Source: an uncultured Acidimicrobiales bacterium (GTDB lineage: Bacteria; Actinomycetota; Acidimicrobiia; Acidimicrobiales; Bin134). From it: a stretch of 64,000 bases of DNA. The first letter of the stretch is position 1. Every line of letters begins with the position of its first letter. Shown piece after piece: positions 1-7,839 of this stretch. Location of the stretch: contig OX638350.1 in NCBI GenBank assembly GCA_951813325.1, forward strand, positions 2,709,954 through 2,773,953, given 5' to 3'. Made by a program: the position numbers and the translations under genes. The notes under the pieces were generated by a model. That model searched no databases and had not been told where the DNA came from. It saw only the letters and a program-made list of their open reading frames with translations.

Positions 1-263
1 TGAACGCCCGCGGCTTCTACGAAGCGGTAGAGCATCGCCTGGCCGGCACCCACCGCTTCCCGGCCTTCCCGGCGCGATTCGGCCGTCAGCCCGATCGCTG
101 GTTCACCCGCCCCGCCCCCACCCTTGGAGAGCACAACGCCGAGGTGCTGGGCGGCCTGCTCGGAGTGGACGATAGCGAGCTGGCCCGCCTCGAGGCCGTT
201 CAAATCATCGGCACCCGCCCGGCATTCGCGCCGGTCAGCCCTGCTGTCGGATCTTCGAGTTGA
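1..263 (+). CDS. CaiB/BaiF (family III) CoA-transferase, C-terminal fragment
   Basis: This is the last 86 residues of a protein whose start lies outside the window; the reading frame begins at base 3 and ends at a TGA at 261-263. The segment PTLGEHNAEVLGGLLG followed by a short helix and an IIGTRP tail is the usual C-terminus of family III CoA-transferases, which move CoA between carboxylic acids through an aspartyl-CoA intermediate. The catalytic Asp is not in the visible part, so activity cannot be judged. It runs in the same direction as the oxidoreductase 53 bases downstream and may share a transcript with it. A second family III transferase, complete, lies at 40.7 kb. Confidence 0.72.
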   Translation, partial: NARGFYEAVEHRLAGTHRFPAFPARFGRQPDRWFTRPAPTLGEHNAEVLGGLLGVDDSELARLEAVQIIGTRPAFAPVSPAVGSSS

Positions 264-316
264 CGGACGAATTGCACGACGCCATCTCCCATCCTTGCTC
301 CTAGACTGACTTCCAC

Positions 317-3300
317 ATGACGGCCACCGAGTCGAATCGCAGCTACCGGCTCTCCGATCGTTTCACCAACGATTACGGAACGGTCTTCCTTACCGGCATT
401 CAGGCCATGGCCCGCCTGCCGCTGGAGCAGCTCCGAGCCGATCGGGCTGCGGGACTGAACACCGCCGCGTTCGCCGCCGGCTACCCCGGCTCGCCGTTGG
501 GCGGACTCGACTCCGCGTTGGCCCGGGCCGTCCGAGAATCGGGGGAAAGCGCCGTTGCGCTGCGGCCGTCGGTCAACGAGGAGCATGCCGCCACCGCGGT
601 GATGGGCAGCCAGCTCGCCGGATCGAGGCCCGATGCCCGCTACGACGGCGTCGTCGGGATTTGGTACGGCAAAGCCCCCGGCGTCGACCGGGCCTCCGAC
701 GCCATTCGCCACGCGGTGTTCGCCGGTGCTGACCCCAAAGGCGGCGTGATCCTGCTGGCCGGTGACGACCCCAACGCCAAGTCCTCCACGCTGCCGTCCA
801 CTTCGGCCGGGGTGCTGGCTGATCTGCACATCCCCGTCCTCTATCCCGGCGATCCCGGCGACGTGCTGGAGCTGGGCCGCCACGCCATCGCCATGAGTCG
901 GGCCACCGGCCTGTGGGTGGGCATGAAGATCGTGGCCAACGTGGCCGATGGATCGGCCAACGTGAGCCTCGACCCCAACCTGGTCAACCCAGTCATCCCC
1001 CTTCACGAGGACGCGCCCTACCAGCATCGTCCCGACCCCCGTCTGCTCACCCCCTACACGCTGGACTTCGAGCGGGAGATCGTGGAGGTCCGCACCAATC
1101 TTGCCCTCGAGTATGCCGAGCTGAACCACCTCAACCGTGTGGCGGTGGACTCCCCCGACGCTTGGATCGGGATCATCGCCTCGGGCATCACCTACTGGGA
1201 GGTGCGCGAGGCGCTGGCGGCAATCGGGCTGGATGAAGACGCCAAGATCGCCGACTCCGGGATCCGCCTTTTCCGCATGGGCTTGCCCATCCCGTTCAAC
1301 GCCTCCACCATCCGGAAATTCGCCGCCGGATTAGAGGAGATTTTCGTCATAGAGGAGAAGACCCCCAATGTGGAGTCGAGGGTCAAAGACGCCCTCTACA
1401 ACACCTCCCATCATCCTCGGATCGTGGGCGAGTTCGATGAGCACGACCGCCGCCTGGTGAAAAGCTATGGCGCCCTCCACGCCGACGATCTGGCCGGGCC
1501 GCTGCGCAGCCGCCTGTCCCGACTGGCTGACCGCCTGGCGCCTGAGCCCCCGAAGCGGGAGCGCATCGCCCTTTCGGTGAACCGCACCCCCTACTTCTGT
1601 TCGGGGTGCCCCCACAACCGCAGCACGGTGACCGACCCCGGCACCGTGGTAGGCGCGGGCATCGGCTGCCACACCATGATCCTGCTGGGGGACGAATCCC
1701 GGTATGGAGACATCGCCGGTCTCACCTGCATGGGAAGCGAGGGCACCCAGTGGATCGGCATGGCTCCGTTCGTGGAGACCCCCCATTTGATTCAGAACAT
1801 GGGCGATGGAACATTCTTCCACTCCGGACAGCTGGCCATGACCGCGGCCGTCGCCGCCGGGGTGAACATCACCTACAAACTGCTGTGGAACGGCGCGGTG
1901 GCCATGACCGGGGGACAGAATCCCACCGGCGGCATCCCCCTCGACCGAGTATGCCGGTCGCTTTTGGCCCAAGGTGTGGCCCGCATTGTCATAACCTCCG
2001 ACGATCCGGCCCGCACTCGCCGCCTCGACCTCCCCGCCGAGGTGGTGGTCAAAGACCGCACCGAGCTGGCCGAAGCCCAAAAGGAATTGGCCGCCGTGGC
2101 CGGGGTAACCGTGCTCATCCACGACCAGCGGTGCGCCGCCGAGCTGCGCCGAGACCGAAAGCGGGGCCGGATCGGCCAACCCCGGACCCGGGTGGTGATC
2201 AACCACCGGGTGTGCGAGGGATGCGGTCACTGCGCCGAGGTCTCCAACTGCCTGTCAGTGCAGCCTTTCGACACCCCGTTCGGCCGCAAGACCACCATCG
2301 ACCAGGACAGCTGCAACGTGGACTTGTCCTGCCTGGAGGGAGACTGCCCGGCGTTCATCACCATCACCCGGCCCAAGCGATCCCGGCGTCGCAGGTCCTT
2401 GCCATCAGAGGCCACCAGCCTGCCCGTGCCGCCAGCTTCTATCCCCGCCCCGCCGAAGTCTTCTCGGGACGAAGTGAAGATCCATATCACCGGCATCGGC
2501 GGCACCGGGGTGGTGACCACCGGACAACTCATCGGCACCGCGGCCATGCTGGACGGATCCGGAGCTCACGGGCTGGACCAGATCGGACTGTCGCAGAAGG
2601 CCGGACCGGTGGTCAGCGATCTTCGCATCACCCAGAACGGCCGCTCGGGCAGCAACCGGCTCGGCGATCGCCAGGCCGATCTGTTGCTGGCCTTCGATCT
2701 GCTGGTAGCGGCGTCGCCCACCGGCCTGGGGGCGGCCGACTCGTCCCGCACCTCAGTCGTGGGATCGCTGGACCTCGTGCCTCCGGGATCCAAGACCGCT
2801 CATCCAGAGATCGAGATGCCCACCGCCGCCGAACTGCTGGAGCGGGTGCAGGCCGAGACTCGATCCGACGCCCAGTTCTGGGCCAGCGCATCCGATCTGG
2901 CCCAAGCGCTGGTAGGCGACACCGTGGGCGCCAACGTGTTCGTTGTGGGCATGGCGGTGCAGTCTGGGCTGCTGCCGGTGTCGCCCGAGGCCCTGGAAAC
3001 CGCCATCGGGCTCAATGGGGTGGCCGTGGAATTGAACACTGCCGCATTCCGCTGGGGCCGCTGGTGGGTAGCCGACCAGCCCATGGTGGAGGAGACCGCG
3101 GCCCGCCTCCCGGCGACTGCCCCCGACGACGCCCCGCCATCAGGGCTGTCAGCCGACCGCAGCAACCAGGCCGTGCTCGGACAGAAACTGAGCGACCGCA
3201 TCGCCGAATTGGCCGACGGCGACTCGGTGTTGGCCTCTGCTGTGGAGATGCTCGCCGCCGAGATAGTGAGATTCCAGAACCGAGCGCTAGCCGCCCGCTA

Positions 3301-3832
3301 TCTGGGCGGGGTAGCCGAATTCGCCGCCGTCGAGCGCCGGGCGAACCCCGGCTCGGCTGCGTTGACTGCGGCGGTGGCTGCGGGCCTGTTCAAGCTCATG
3401 GCCTACAAAGACGAATACGAAGTGGCCCGCCTGATGCTCGACCCCGACGGCCATGCCCCGGCAATCGCAGTCGCTGAGCCCGGCGACCGACTGGCCTGGC
3501 GGCTGCATCCGCCCACCCTGCGGGCATTGGGCCGCAAGAACAAGATCGCCCTGTCGGTGAGGCGCTGGCGACCGCTGGTCGGCCTGCTGGCCAAGGGCAA
3601 GCGCCTTCGGGGCACGCCGTTCGACCCCTTCGGCCGGGCCCACGTCCGCCGACAGGAGCGCCTCCTCCCCGACGAATACCTCGCCGCCCTCCGCCACGCG
3701 GTTGAAGGCGCCACCACCCCCGAGGACCTGCACCGCGCCACAGCCATAGCCGAAACCGCCGACCTCGTCCGCGGCTACGAGGAAATCAAACTGGCCAACA
3801 TCGAGAAATTCCGCTCTCGCCTAGCTCCTTGA
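317..3832 (+). CDS. Fused indolepyruvate:ferredoxin oxidoreductase (IorA-IorB type)
   Basis: A 1171-residue protein of the size of the fused 2-oxoacid:ferredoxin oxidoreductases that decarboxylate arylpyruvates (from aromatic amino acids) to aryl-acetyl-CoA with ferredoxin as acceptor. The N-terminal third is the pyrimidine-binding region (GYPGSPLGGLD near residue 50). A TPP-binding part begins at YFCSGCPHNRST (about 426-437). Cysteine clusters at about 633-645 (CEGCGHCAEVSNC) and 665-678 (CNVDLSCLEGDC) resemble ferredoxin-type Fe-S ligands. The gamma-type domain starts at HITGIGGTGVV (about 723). Start ATG at 317 follows the upstream gene by 53 bases. In actinobacteria such enzymes feed phenylacetyl- or indoleacetyl-CoA into CoA-linked catabolism, which fits the neighbouring CoA-transferase. 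Family assignment is firm; the exact 2-oxoacid is inferred. Confidence 0.9.
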   Translation: MTATESNRSYRLSDRFTNDYGTVFLTGIQAMARLPLEQLRADRAAGLNTAAFAAGYPGSPLGGLDSALARAVRESGESAVALRPSVNEEHAATAVMGSQLAGSRPDARYDGVVGIWYGKAPGVDRASDAIRHAVFAGADPKGGVILLAGDDPNAKSSTLPSTSAGVLADLHIPVLYPGDPGDVLELGRHAIAMSRATGLWVGMKIVANVADGSANVSLDPNLVNPVIPLHEDAPYQHRPDPRLLTPYTLDFEREIVEVRTNLALEYAELNHLNRVAVDSPDAWIGIIASGITYWEVREALAAIGLDEDAKIADSGIRLFRMGLPIPFNASTIRKFAAGLEEIFVIEEKTPNVESRVKDALYNTSHHPRIVGEFDEHDRRLVKSYGALHADDLAGPLRSRLSRLADRLAPEPPKRERIALSVNRTPYFCSGCPHNRSTVTDPGTVVGAGIGCHTMILLGDESRYGDIAGLTCMGSEGTQWIGMAPFVETPHLIQNMGDGTFFHSGQLAMTAAVAAGVNITYKLLWNGAVAMTGGQNPTGGIPLDRVCRSLLAQGVARIVITSDDPARTRRLDLPAEVVVKDRTELAEAQKELAAVAGVTVLIHDQRCAAELRRDRKRGRIGQPRTRVVINHRVCEGCGHCAEVSNCLSVQPFDTPFGRKTTIDQDSCNVDLSCLEGDCPAFITITRPKRSRRRRSLPSEATSLPVPPASIPAPPKSSRDEVKIHITGIGGTGVVTTGQLIGTAAMLDGSGAHGLDQIGLSQKAGPVVSDLRITQNGRSGSNRLGDRQADLLLAFDLLVAASPTGLGAADSSRTSVVGSLDLVPPGSKTAHPEIEMPTAAELLERVQAETRSDAQFWASASDLAQALVGDTVGANVFVVGMAVQSGLLPVSPEALETAIGLNGVAVELNTAAFRWGRWWVADQPMVEETAARLPATAPDDAPPSGLSADRSNQAVLGQKLSDRIAELADGDSVLASAVEMLAAEIVRFQNRALAARYLGGVAEFAAVERRANPGSAALTAAVAAGLFKLMAYKDEYEVARLMLDPDGHAPAIAVAEPGDRLAWRLHPPTLRALGRKNKIALSVRRWRPLVGLLAKGKRLRGTPFDPFGRAHVRRQERLLPDEYLAALRHAVEGATTPEDLHRATAIAETADLVRGYEEIKLANIEKFRSRLAP

Positions 3833-3869
3833 CCGGGAATATATGCATCAAACCCGATGTTTTCTCCAA

Positions 3870-3897
3870 AGTCCTATTTTGTTCAAAAAATAGGACT
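3870..3897. promoter_or_regulatory. Perfect 11-bp inverted repeat upstream of the AlbA_2 gene
   Basis: AGTCCTATTTT and its exact complement AAAATAGGACT are separated by the 6 bases GTTCAA. The repeat is AT-rich in a GC-rich setting and lies 13 bases before the ATG at 3911. No T-run follows on the plus strand beyond the repeat itself, so an operator for an autoregulated DNA-binding protein is more likely than a terminator, but termination of the upstream oxidoreductase transcript is not excluded. Confidence 0.55.
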
Positions 3898-3910
3898 CAA
3901 AGGCTGGGCC

Positions 3911-4730
3911 ATGACACCGCGCATTTTGGGGTTGAACCCGCTCTGGGACCAGATCGAGCAGGCACTGTCCGCACTCAAGAGCGGACAGCCTCCGAACCTG
4001 ATCGAGACAACCCAAGTGGATTTCAAGGAGGAGCGGGGACGTCGAACCAACAGAGGGGGCATCACCCCCGGCTACGCCGAGAATGAGCAGTCGGCCAACT
4101 ACCTCGCCAGAGAGATGGCCTGCATGGCGAACACGCCCGGTGGAGGCGCCATCATCCTAGGAGTCGCCGACGACGGTGCGGTGATCGGTACACAGCTCAA
4201 CCGTTGAGCACATAGGGGACACGCTGACCGTGACCTCACCGGGCGGGTTCATCGGCGGGGTCATGCCCTCGAACATCATCTCCCATCCGGCTGTGCCTCG
4301 ATACCGCAGCCTGGCCGAAGCCTTGGCACGACTGCGGCTCGCTGAGCGTGAGGGCATCGGCGCCGAAGAAGTCGACCATGTGCTTCACCAAGTCAGCGAA
4401 ATGACCGTTGACGGCCTTCCGATCATTGACCGAGTACGCAGCACCCCAAACAACCAGCCGTTCGCCTACCGCCTCTCCGACCACTCCCGGAGACGGCTGG
4501 ACCATCGTCTCAAGCCTCGCAACACACCCGAGTGCCGTGAATCCCTCATCATCGACTGGGCGCAGTCCCGGGGTCGAATCTCCTCTACTGAGGCAGCAGA
4601 CCTGACCGGACTCACGGTATCCCACACGGGGAGACTGCTCTCCTCTCTTGCCGAGGACGGACTCCTCACCGGTAGTCGCCCCAGAAAAAGAGGTCGCGGC
4701 TTCCACTACCTCCCCGCCGACCACAACTAG
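3911..4730 (+). pseudogene. AlbA_2 / RecG-like helix-turn-helix regulator with internal deletion
   Basis: The first frame (ATG 3911 to TGA 4207) gives the N-terminal half of an AlbA_2 (Schlafen-like) DNA-binding domain: VDFKEERG, a run of ALA-rich helix, then GGAIILGVADDG. It stops just after that. A different frame, open from about 4200 to 4730, continues with TVTSPGGFIGGV, the C-terminal ATPase-like segment typical of these proteins, and ends in a winged-helix DNA-binding region (residues like SSTEAADLTGLTVSHTGRLL). The middle, usually 150-250 residues between these parts, is absent. A frameshift alone cannot explain this; a deletion does. Whether either piece is made is unknown. The inverted repeat just upstream would be its operator. 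Confidence 0.7.
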
Positions 4731-4810
4731 TGGTCGGCCTGCACCCGCATCTCCACCCTCAGCGCATCGCCCTGATCAGGAACAACACCCTGATGGGCGA
4801 GTTTTGCAAT

Positions 4811-4834
4811 CATGACTGCTATCATACAGTCATG
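4811..4834. promoter_or_regulatory. Leaderless promoter inside an operator palindrome (vapBC-type)
   Basis: CATGACTG and its exact complement CAGTCATG flank 8 bases; the right arm ends in the antitoxin start codon (ATG 4832). The spacer contains TATCAT (4820-4825), a good -10 hexamer, exactly 6 bases before the ATG. That spacing puts the transcript start at or next to the start codon, as in leaderless actinobacterial genes. No Shine-Dalgarno is present. No convincing -35 was found. The layout fits autorepression by the ribbon-helix-helix antitoxin. Confidence 0.6.
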
Positions 4835-5128
4835 CAGCAAGTAACCTGGCGAGCAGACAACGATCTCGTAACCCGGGTCAAGCTGACCGCAAAACACCTG
4901 GATCTCTCCATGAACGAGTATCTGACTCAAATCGTAAGGGCAGCCACCGACCCTTCTCTGTCGTCGAGCTCAGTGGAAGAAGTCCGGGCAAGACTGCGCC
5001 TAGCCGGACTCCTTGTTGAGACGCCTCCTCCCACCGTCCCCCCGCCAGATCAGGCTGCCGTGGCTGCGGCCCGTAAGCGGGCTGGTCAAGGAACCCCCCT
5101 CTCTGAACTGGTCCGCGCCAACCGGTGA
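4832..5128 (+). CDS. vapB: Antitoxin of a VapBC-type pair (ribbon-helix-helix)
   Basis: A 98-residue protein. The first 35 residues (QQVTWRADNDLVTRVKLTAK then LSMNEYLTQIVRAA) have the strand-helix-helix pattern of a ribbon-helix-helix DNA-binding domain; the C-terminal half is Pro/Ala-rich and would be the toxin-binding tail. The ATG at 4832 is chosen over an earlier ATG-like start at 4730 because family similarity begins here and because the promoter palindrome ends on it. The stop overlaps the toxin start (GTGA at 5125-5128), so translation is coupled. It neutralises the PIN toxin and probably represses the operon. Confidence 0.75.
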   Translation: MQQVTWRADNDLVTRVKLTAKHLDLSMNEYLTQIVRAATDPSLSSSSVEEVRARLRLAGLLVETPPPTVPPPDQAAVAAARKRAGQGTPLSELVRANR

Positions 5129-5556
5129 CCTCCTTCCTTGATACCTCGGCTCTGGTCAAGCGGTACGCCGACGAATCAGACAGCGACCTCGTCAGAGACC
5201 TAGCCACCACTGTCGTTGTCAGCGAGCTGGCCAAAGTAGAATTACCAGCCGCGCTTTGGCGCAAACACCGGATCGGTGAATTTTCTGCTCAAGAAGCCCG
5301 CGTCCTGTGCCAGCAATTCTCCTCTGACCTTGTGTATTGGTTCTCCCACCACGACACACAGCTCATCGAGGCAAGTACCGACATCCTGCACACAGCGGCA
5401 GACTTGGTAGCCCGTCACCCGCTGAGCGCCTATCACGCCGTGCAGCTTGCCTCCGCGCTTGAAGTACTCCGCATCGTCGGTGACTGCTCTTTCGGATGCT
5501 TCGACCGTCAACTCTCAACCGCCGCCGCCATCGAGGGCCTTCCACTGCTGTGGTGA
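5125..5556 (+). CDS. vapC: PIN-domain toxin (VapC family) with an altered acidic site
   Basis: A 143-residue PIN-domain protein; VapC toxins are Mg-dependent RNases that cleave tRNA or rRNA. Seen: the first catalytic Asp in FLDTSALVK (D6), the second acidic residue in AKVEL (E39), and the last Asp in FGCFDRQL (D127). Where most relatives have an Asp in the motif AYDA-x-LA-S-A, this one has His104 (codon CAC at 5434-5436; one base from GAC). That could weaken or abolish metal binding. Start GTG 5125 overlaps the antitoxin stop. The downstream lipoprotein start overlaps this gene's end, so the three may be one transcript. Confidence 0.82.
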   Translation: MTSFLDTSALVKRYADESDSDLVRDLATTVVVSELAKVELPAALWRKHRIGEFSAQEARVLCQQFSSDLVYWFSHHDTQLIEASTDILHTAADLVARHPLSAYHAVQLASALEVLRIVGDCSFGCFDRQLSTAAAIEGLPLLW

Positions 5557-6668
5557 GTGCTCCGAAGCTGGCGAGCGCGGCTGGGGCTTTTCTTGCCTCG
5601 GCCTTGTTGTTCGGGTGCGGACAGTCGCAGGTTGCGGCACCAGGCCGCGACATTGAGATCTCGCTTTCTGGTGCTTCGGGACCTGGGTTGTCAGCTACGC
5701 CTCCCGCCACTCTTCCATCCGTGGTTGATACAGAGCCAGTTGCTGCCGCCACCCCGATTCCCAGTCCTTCCCCGTTTCCAGCCAGCTCTCCTTCCCCTGA
5801 TCCGACACCGACGCCGACCAGCCTTTCTTCGGTAGATGTACTGCCCCTAGCGACCAATTCTCCCGACCCCACTGTGACAGCCGTCCCAATCACCACGCCT
5901 GAGCCGGTGCCCGGCCCTATTGGCACTCCTGCTCCCGGGCCAACGCCCGAACCAGCCAACGTGCCGGAACCTGAACCGATGGTCCCGGTGTTGCAAGAAG
6001 AGCCGATGACGTTTGAGAGGGCTCTCGACATTGCTGCCAAATTGGCACCAGATGTCGTCGTGCCCAGTGACTGCCAGCCGCCGCCCCTCGACCGACCGGA
6101 GTTGCTTCCAAACTCGGCGCGTGGCTACCGGTGGGGCACACACCATGGAGTCGACTTTCCCTGTTGGGGTGGAGACGACAACGCGTCAGCGGTCATGGAC
6201 GGTCGAGTGATTGTGGCCGTTGGCGACTACCAGACCCCCTCTTCGGCAGAGCTCACAGAGGTGCTCGAGGTAACCCGGCAGCTCAAGGCCACACCTCCCT
6301 ACACCCTCATCATGCTGTACGGCAACTACGTGGTGCTCGACCACAGCATTATCGACGGCGTGGGCCATGTCGTGTCGATATACGCCCACTTGGAATCGCT
6401 TGATCCCACTGTTCGGATCGGCGAGCTCGTTGAAGCAGGTCAGCCGCTCGGAATCATCGGCAACAGCGGAACCCAACAAGCCGCGTCCGGTTCAACCGAT
6501 GATGCGACGCACCTGCACTGGGAGCTGCACGTCAACAATCAGTACCTCGGCGCAGGCCTGCCAGCCCAAGAAACCCGAGAGGTGTATGCCGCCCTTTTCG
6601 CAGGGGGCCCTGAGCCAGACCAGCACCAGCCCGAAGAACTCACCGACAACAGCGAACAGTCGCCGTAA
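5550..6668 (+). CDS. M23 (LytM) peptidase lipoprotein with Pro/Thr-rich stalk
   Basis: A 372-residue exported protein. Residues 1-23 form a lipoprotein signal ending in the lipobox LLFGC (Cys23). Roughly residues 45-165 are a Pro/Thr/Ser-rich, low-complexity stalk likely to span the envelope. The C-terminal LytM domain keeps both zinc motifs: HxxxD (H198 to D202 in HHGVDFP) and HxH (H321, H323 in THLHWEL). Such enzymes cut peptidoglycan cross-bridges or serve as activators of other hydrolases; with all ligands present, activity is expected. The start is one of two adjacent GTG codons (5550 or 5553) overlapping the toxin stop at 5554-5556; an ATG-type start further upstream would put the signal peptide in the wrong place. 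Confidence 0.85.
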   Translation: MVSAPKLASAAGAFLASALLFGCGQSQVAAPGRDIEISLSGASGPGLSATPPATLPSVVDTEPVAAATPIPSPSPFPASSPSPDPTPTPTSLSSVDVLPLATNSPDPTVTAVPITTPEPVPGPIGTPAPGPTPEPANVPEPEPMVPVLQEEPMTFERALDIAAKLAPDVVVPSDCQPPPLDRPELLPNSARGYRWGTHHGVDFPCWGGDDNASAVMDGRVIVAVGDYQTPSSAELTEVLEVTRQLKATPPYTLIMLYGNYVVLDHSIIDGVGHVVSIYAHLESLDPTVRIGELVEAGQPLGIIGNSGTQQAASGSTDDATHLHWELHVNNQYLGAGLPAQETREVYAALFAGGPEPDQHQPEELTDNSEQSP

Positions 6669-6777
6669 GCCGCTGTTTTCCTCAACCGCGGGGGAACCGT
6701 CGCGCGAAATCAGACGTAACACAGTCCTGTGGCGAGCAGGGTTCGGAAATGGTCCGCGCCAACCGCGAGCAGATGAA
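6669..6777. other. Intergenic gap with an echo of the antitoxin 3' end
   Basis: Between convergent genes. Bases 6750-6765 (TGGTCCGCGCCAACCG) repeat 16 bases found at the end of the antitoxin gene (5110-5125); here the local frame reads E-M-V-R-A-N-R. It may be the tail of a lost toxin-antitoxin gene. No terminator hairpin was recognised. Confidence 0.3.
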
Positions 6778-7839
6778 TCAGATTTGGGCTTCGCGGGGGT
6801 CCCAGCGCTCGCGGGCTTTGTCGCCTACCCGGTTGAGGGCGAACACGGTCATGAACATCACGATGCCGGGGACGAACACCAGGTGAGGATGGTCTTTGTA
6901 GTTCTCCTGTCCCGCCTCGATCATATTGCCCCACGTGGGTTCGGGGGGCTGGATGCCCACGCCCAAAAAGCTGAGCGAGGCCTCGGCCACGATCAGCACC
7001 GCGGTGACCAAGAACGCATACGACACCATCGGCAGGGCCACGTTGGGCATCAGCTCCCGGAAGATGACGCGCCTATCCCCCGAGCCCATGGCCTTGGCCG
7101 CCATTACGAATTCTCGCTGGGCGAAGGTCAGCGTGTTGGCCCGGGATAGTCGGATGTAGGTGGGGATGCCCAGAAGGGAGAGCTCCAGCGCCATGGTCCA
7201 CTGGTTCTGGGTGAACACCGTGGCCATGGCCACCAGCAGGATCAGCGGGGGAAAGGCCAGCAAGGAGTCGGCCAGAATGCCCACCCCGCTGTCCAGCGGC
7301 CCTCGGAAGTAGCCGGCAGCGATGCCGATTATCCCCCCGATCAACAAGCCAATGGCCACCGCCCCCAAGCTGATGATCAGCGAGGTGCGGGCCCCCCACA
7401 TCACCCCGCCCAAGATGTCGAGCTCCTGGGAGTTGGTACCTAACGGATGCCGGGAGAACAAGTCGGGCCTTAGCCGCAAGCCCTCTCCGAAGGAGTTCTT
7501 CACCAACTTAGACTCTGGCAAAGGCAGCCACGCCACCGTGATCGCCGACAGCCCGATGAGGGTCAGCCAGAACCCCGACAGCCACGCCGAGGTGTCAAAG
7601 CTGGCCCCCCACCGCCTCTGGCACAGGGCGTCTAAGCCGAAATAGCCGGCCACGATGCCGAGCAATACCAACGTGACTCTGATCTCGGCGGTCACATCAT
7701 TGAGCACCATGGTGCCCACGAAGATCGTCGCAATGCCGATGGGCAGCAGCGGCCAGAGCCAGAATGGCCGAGGCTCGGCGCTGCGAGCCCGGATCTCTGG
7801 CTCGCCTTTGGCAATGGTGCCGAACGTCGCCTCAGACAC
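6778..7839 (-). CDS. Peptide/nickel-type ABC transporter permease (DppC/OppC-like)
   Basis: A 353-residue integral membrane protein. Several hydrophobic helices at the N-terminus are followed by a loop containing HPLGTNSQELD, the marker before the permease core in DppC proteins. The cytoplasmic EAA loop reads EFVMAAKAMGSGDRRVIFRELMPN-like and docks onto the ATPase. The N-terminal membrane part (about 110 residues, three or four helices) is longer than the single anchor helix of standard DppC. Its start overlaps the stop of the DppB-like gene by 8 bases, so the two are translated together. The operon (binding protein, DppB, DppC) has no ATPase gene; one must come from elsewhere. Confidence 0.9.
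   Translation of the reverse strand: MSEATFGTIAKGEPEIRARSAEPRPFWLWPLLPIGIATIFVGTMVLNDVTAEIRVTLVLLGIVAGYFGLDALCQRRWGASFDTSAWLSGFWLTLIGLSAITVAWLPLPESKLVKNSFGEGLRLRPDLFSRHPLGTNSQELDILGGVMWGARTSLIISLGAVAIGLLIGGIIGIAAGYFRGPLDSGVGILADSLLAFPPLILLVAMATVFTQNQWTMALELSLLGIPTYIRLSRANTLTFAQREFVMAAKAMGSGDRRVIFRELMPNVALPMVSYAFLVTAVLIVAEASLSFLGVGIQPPEPTWGNMIEAGQENYKDHPHLVFVPGIVMFMTVFALNRVGDKARERWDPREAQI

Noticed and set aside
200-3747. Long minus-strand open frames opposite the indolepyruvate oxidoreductase
   Set aside because: High-GC shadow frames: no family signature, low-complexity Gly/Arg/His composition, and complete overlap with a well-supported gene.
3870-3897. Rho-independent terminator after the indolepyruvate oxidoreductase
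   Set aside because: The stem is AT-rich with no U-run following it on the plus strand; an operator role next to the AlbA_2 start is more likely.
4730-4831. Longer antitoxin beginning at 4730
   Set aside because: The extra 34 residues have no similarity to the family and would lie upstream of the palindrome/-10 box that ends on ATG 4832.
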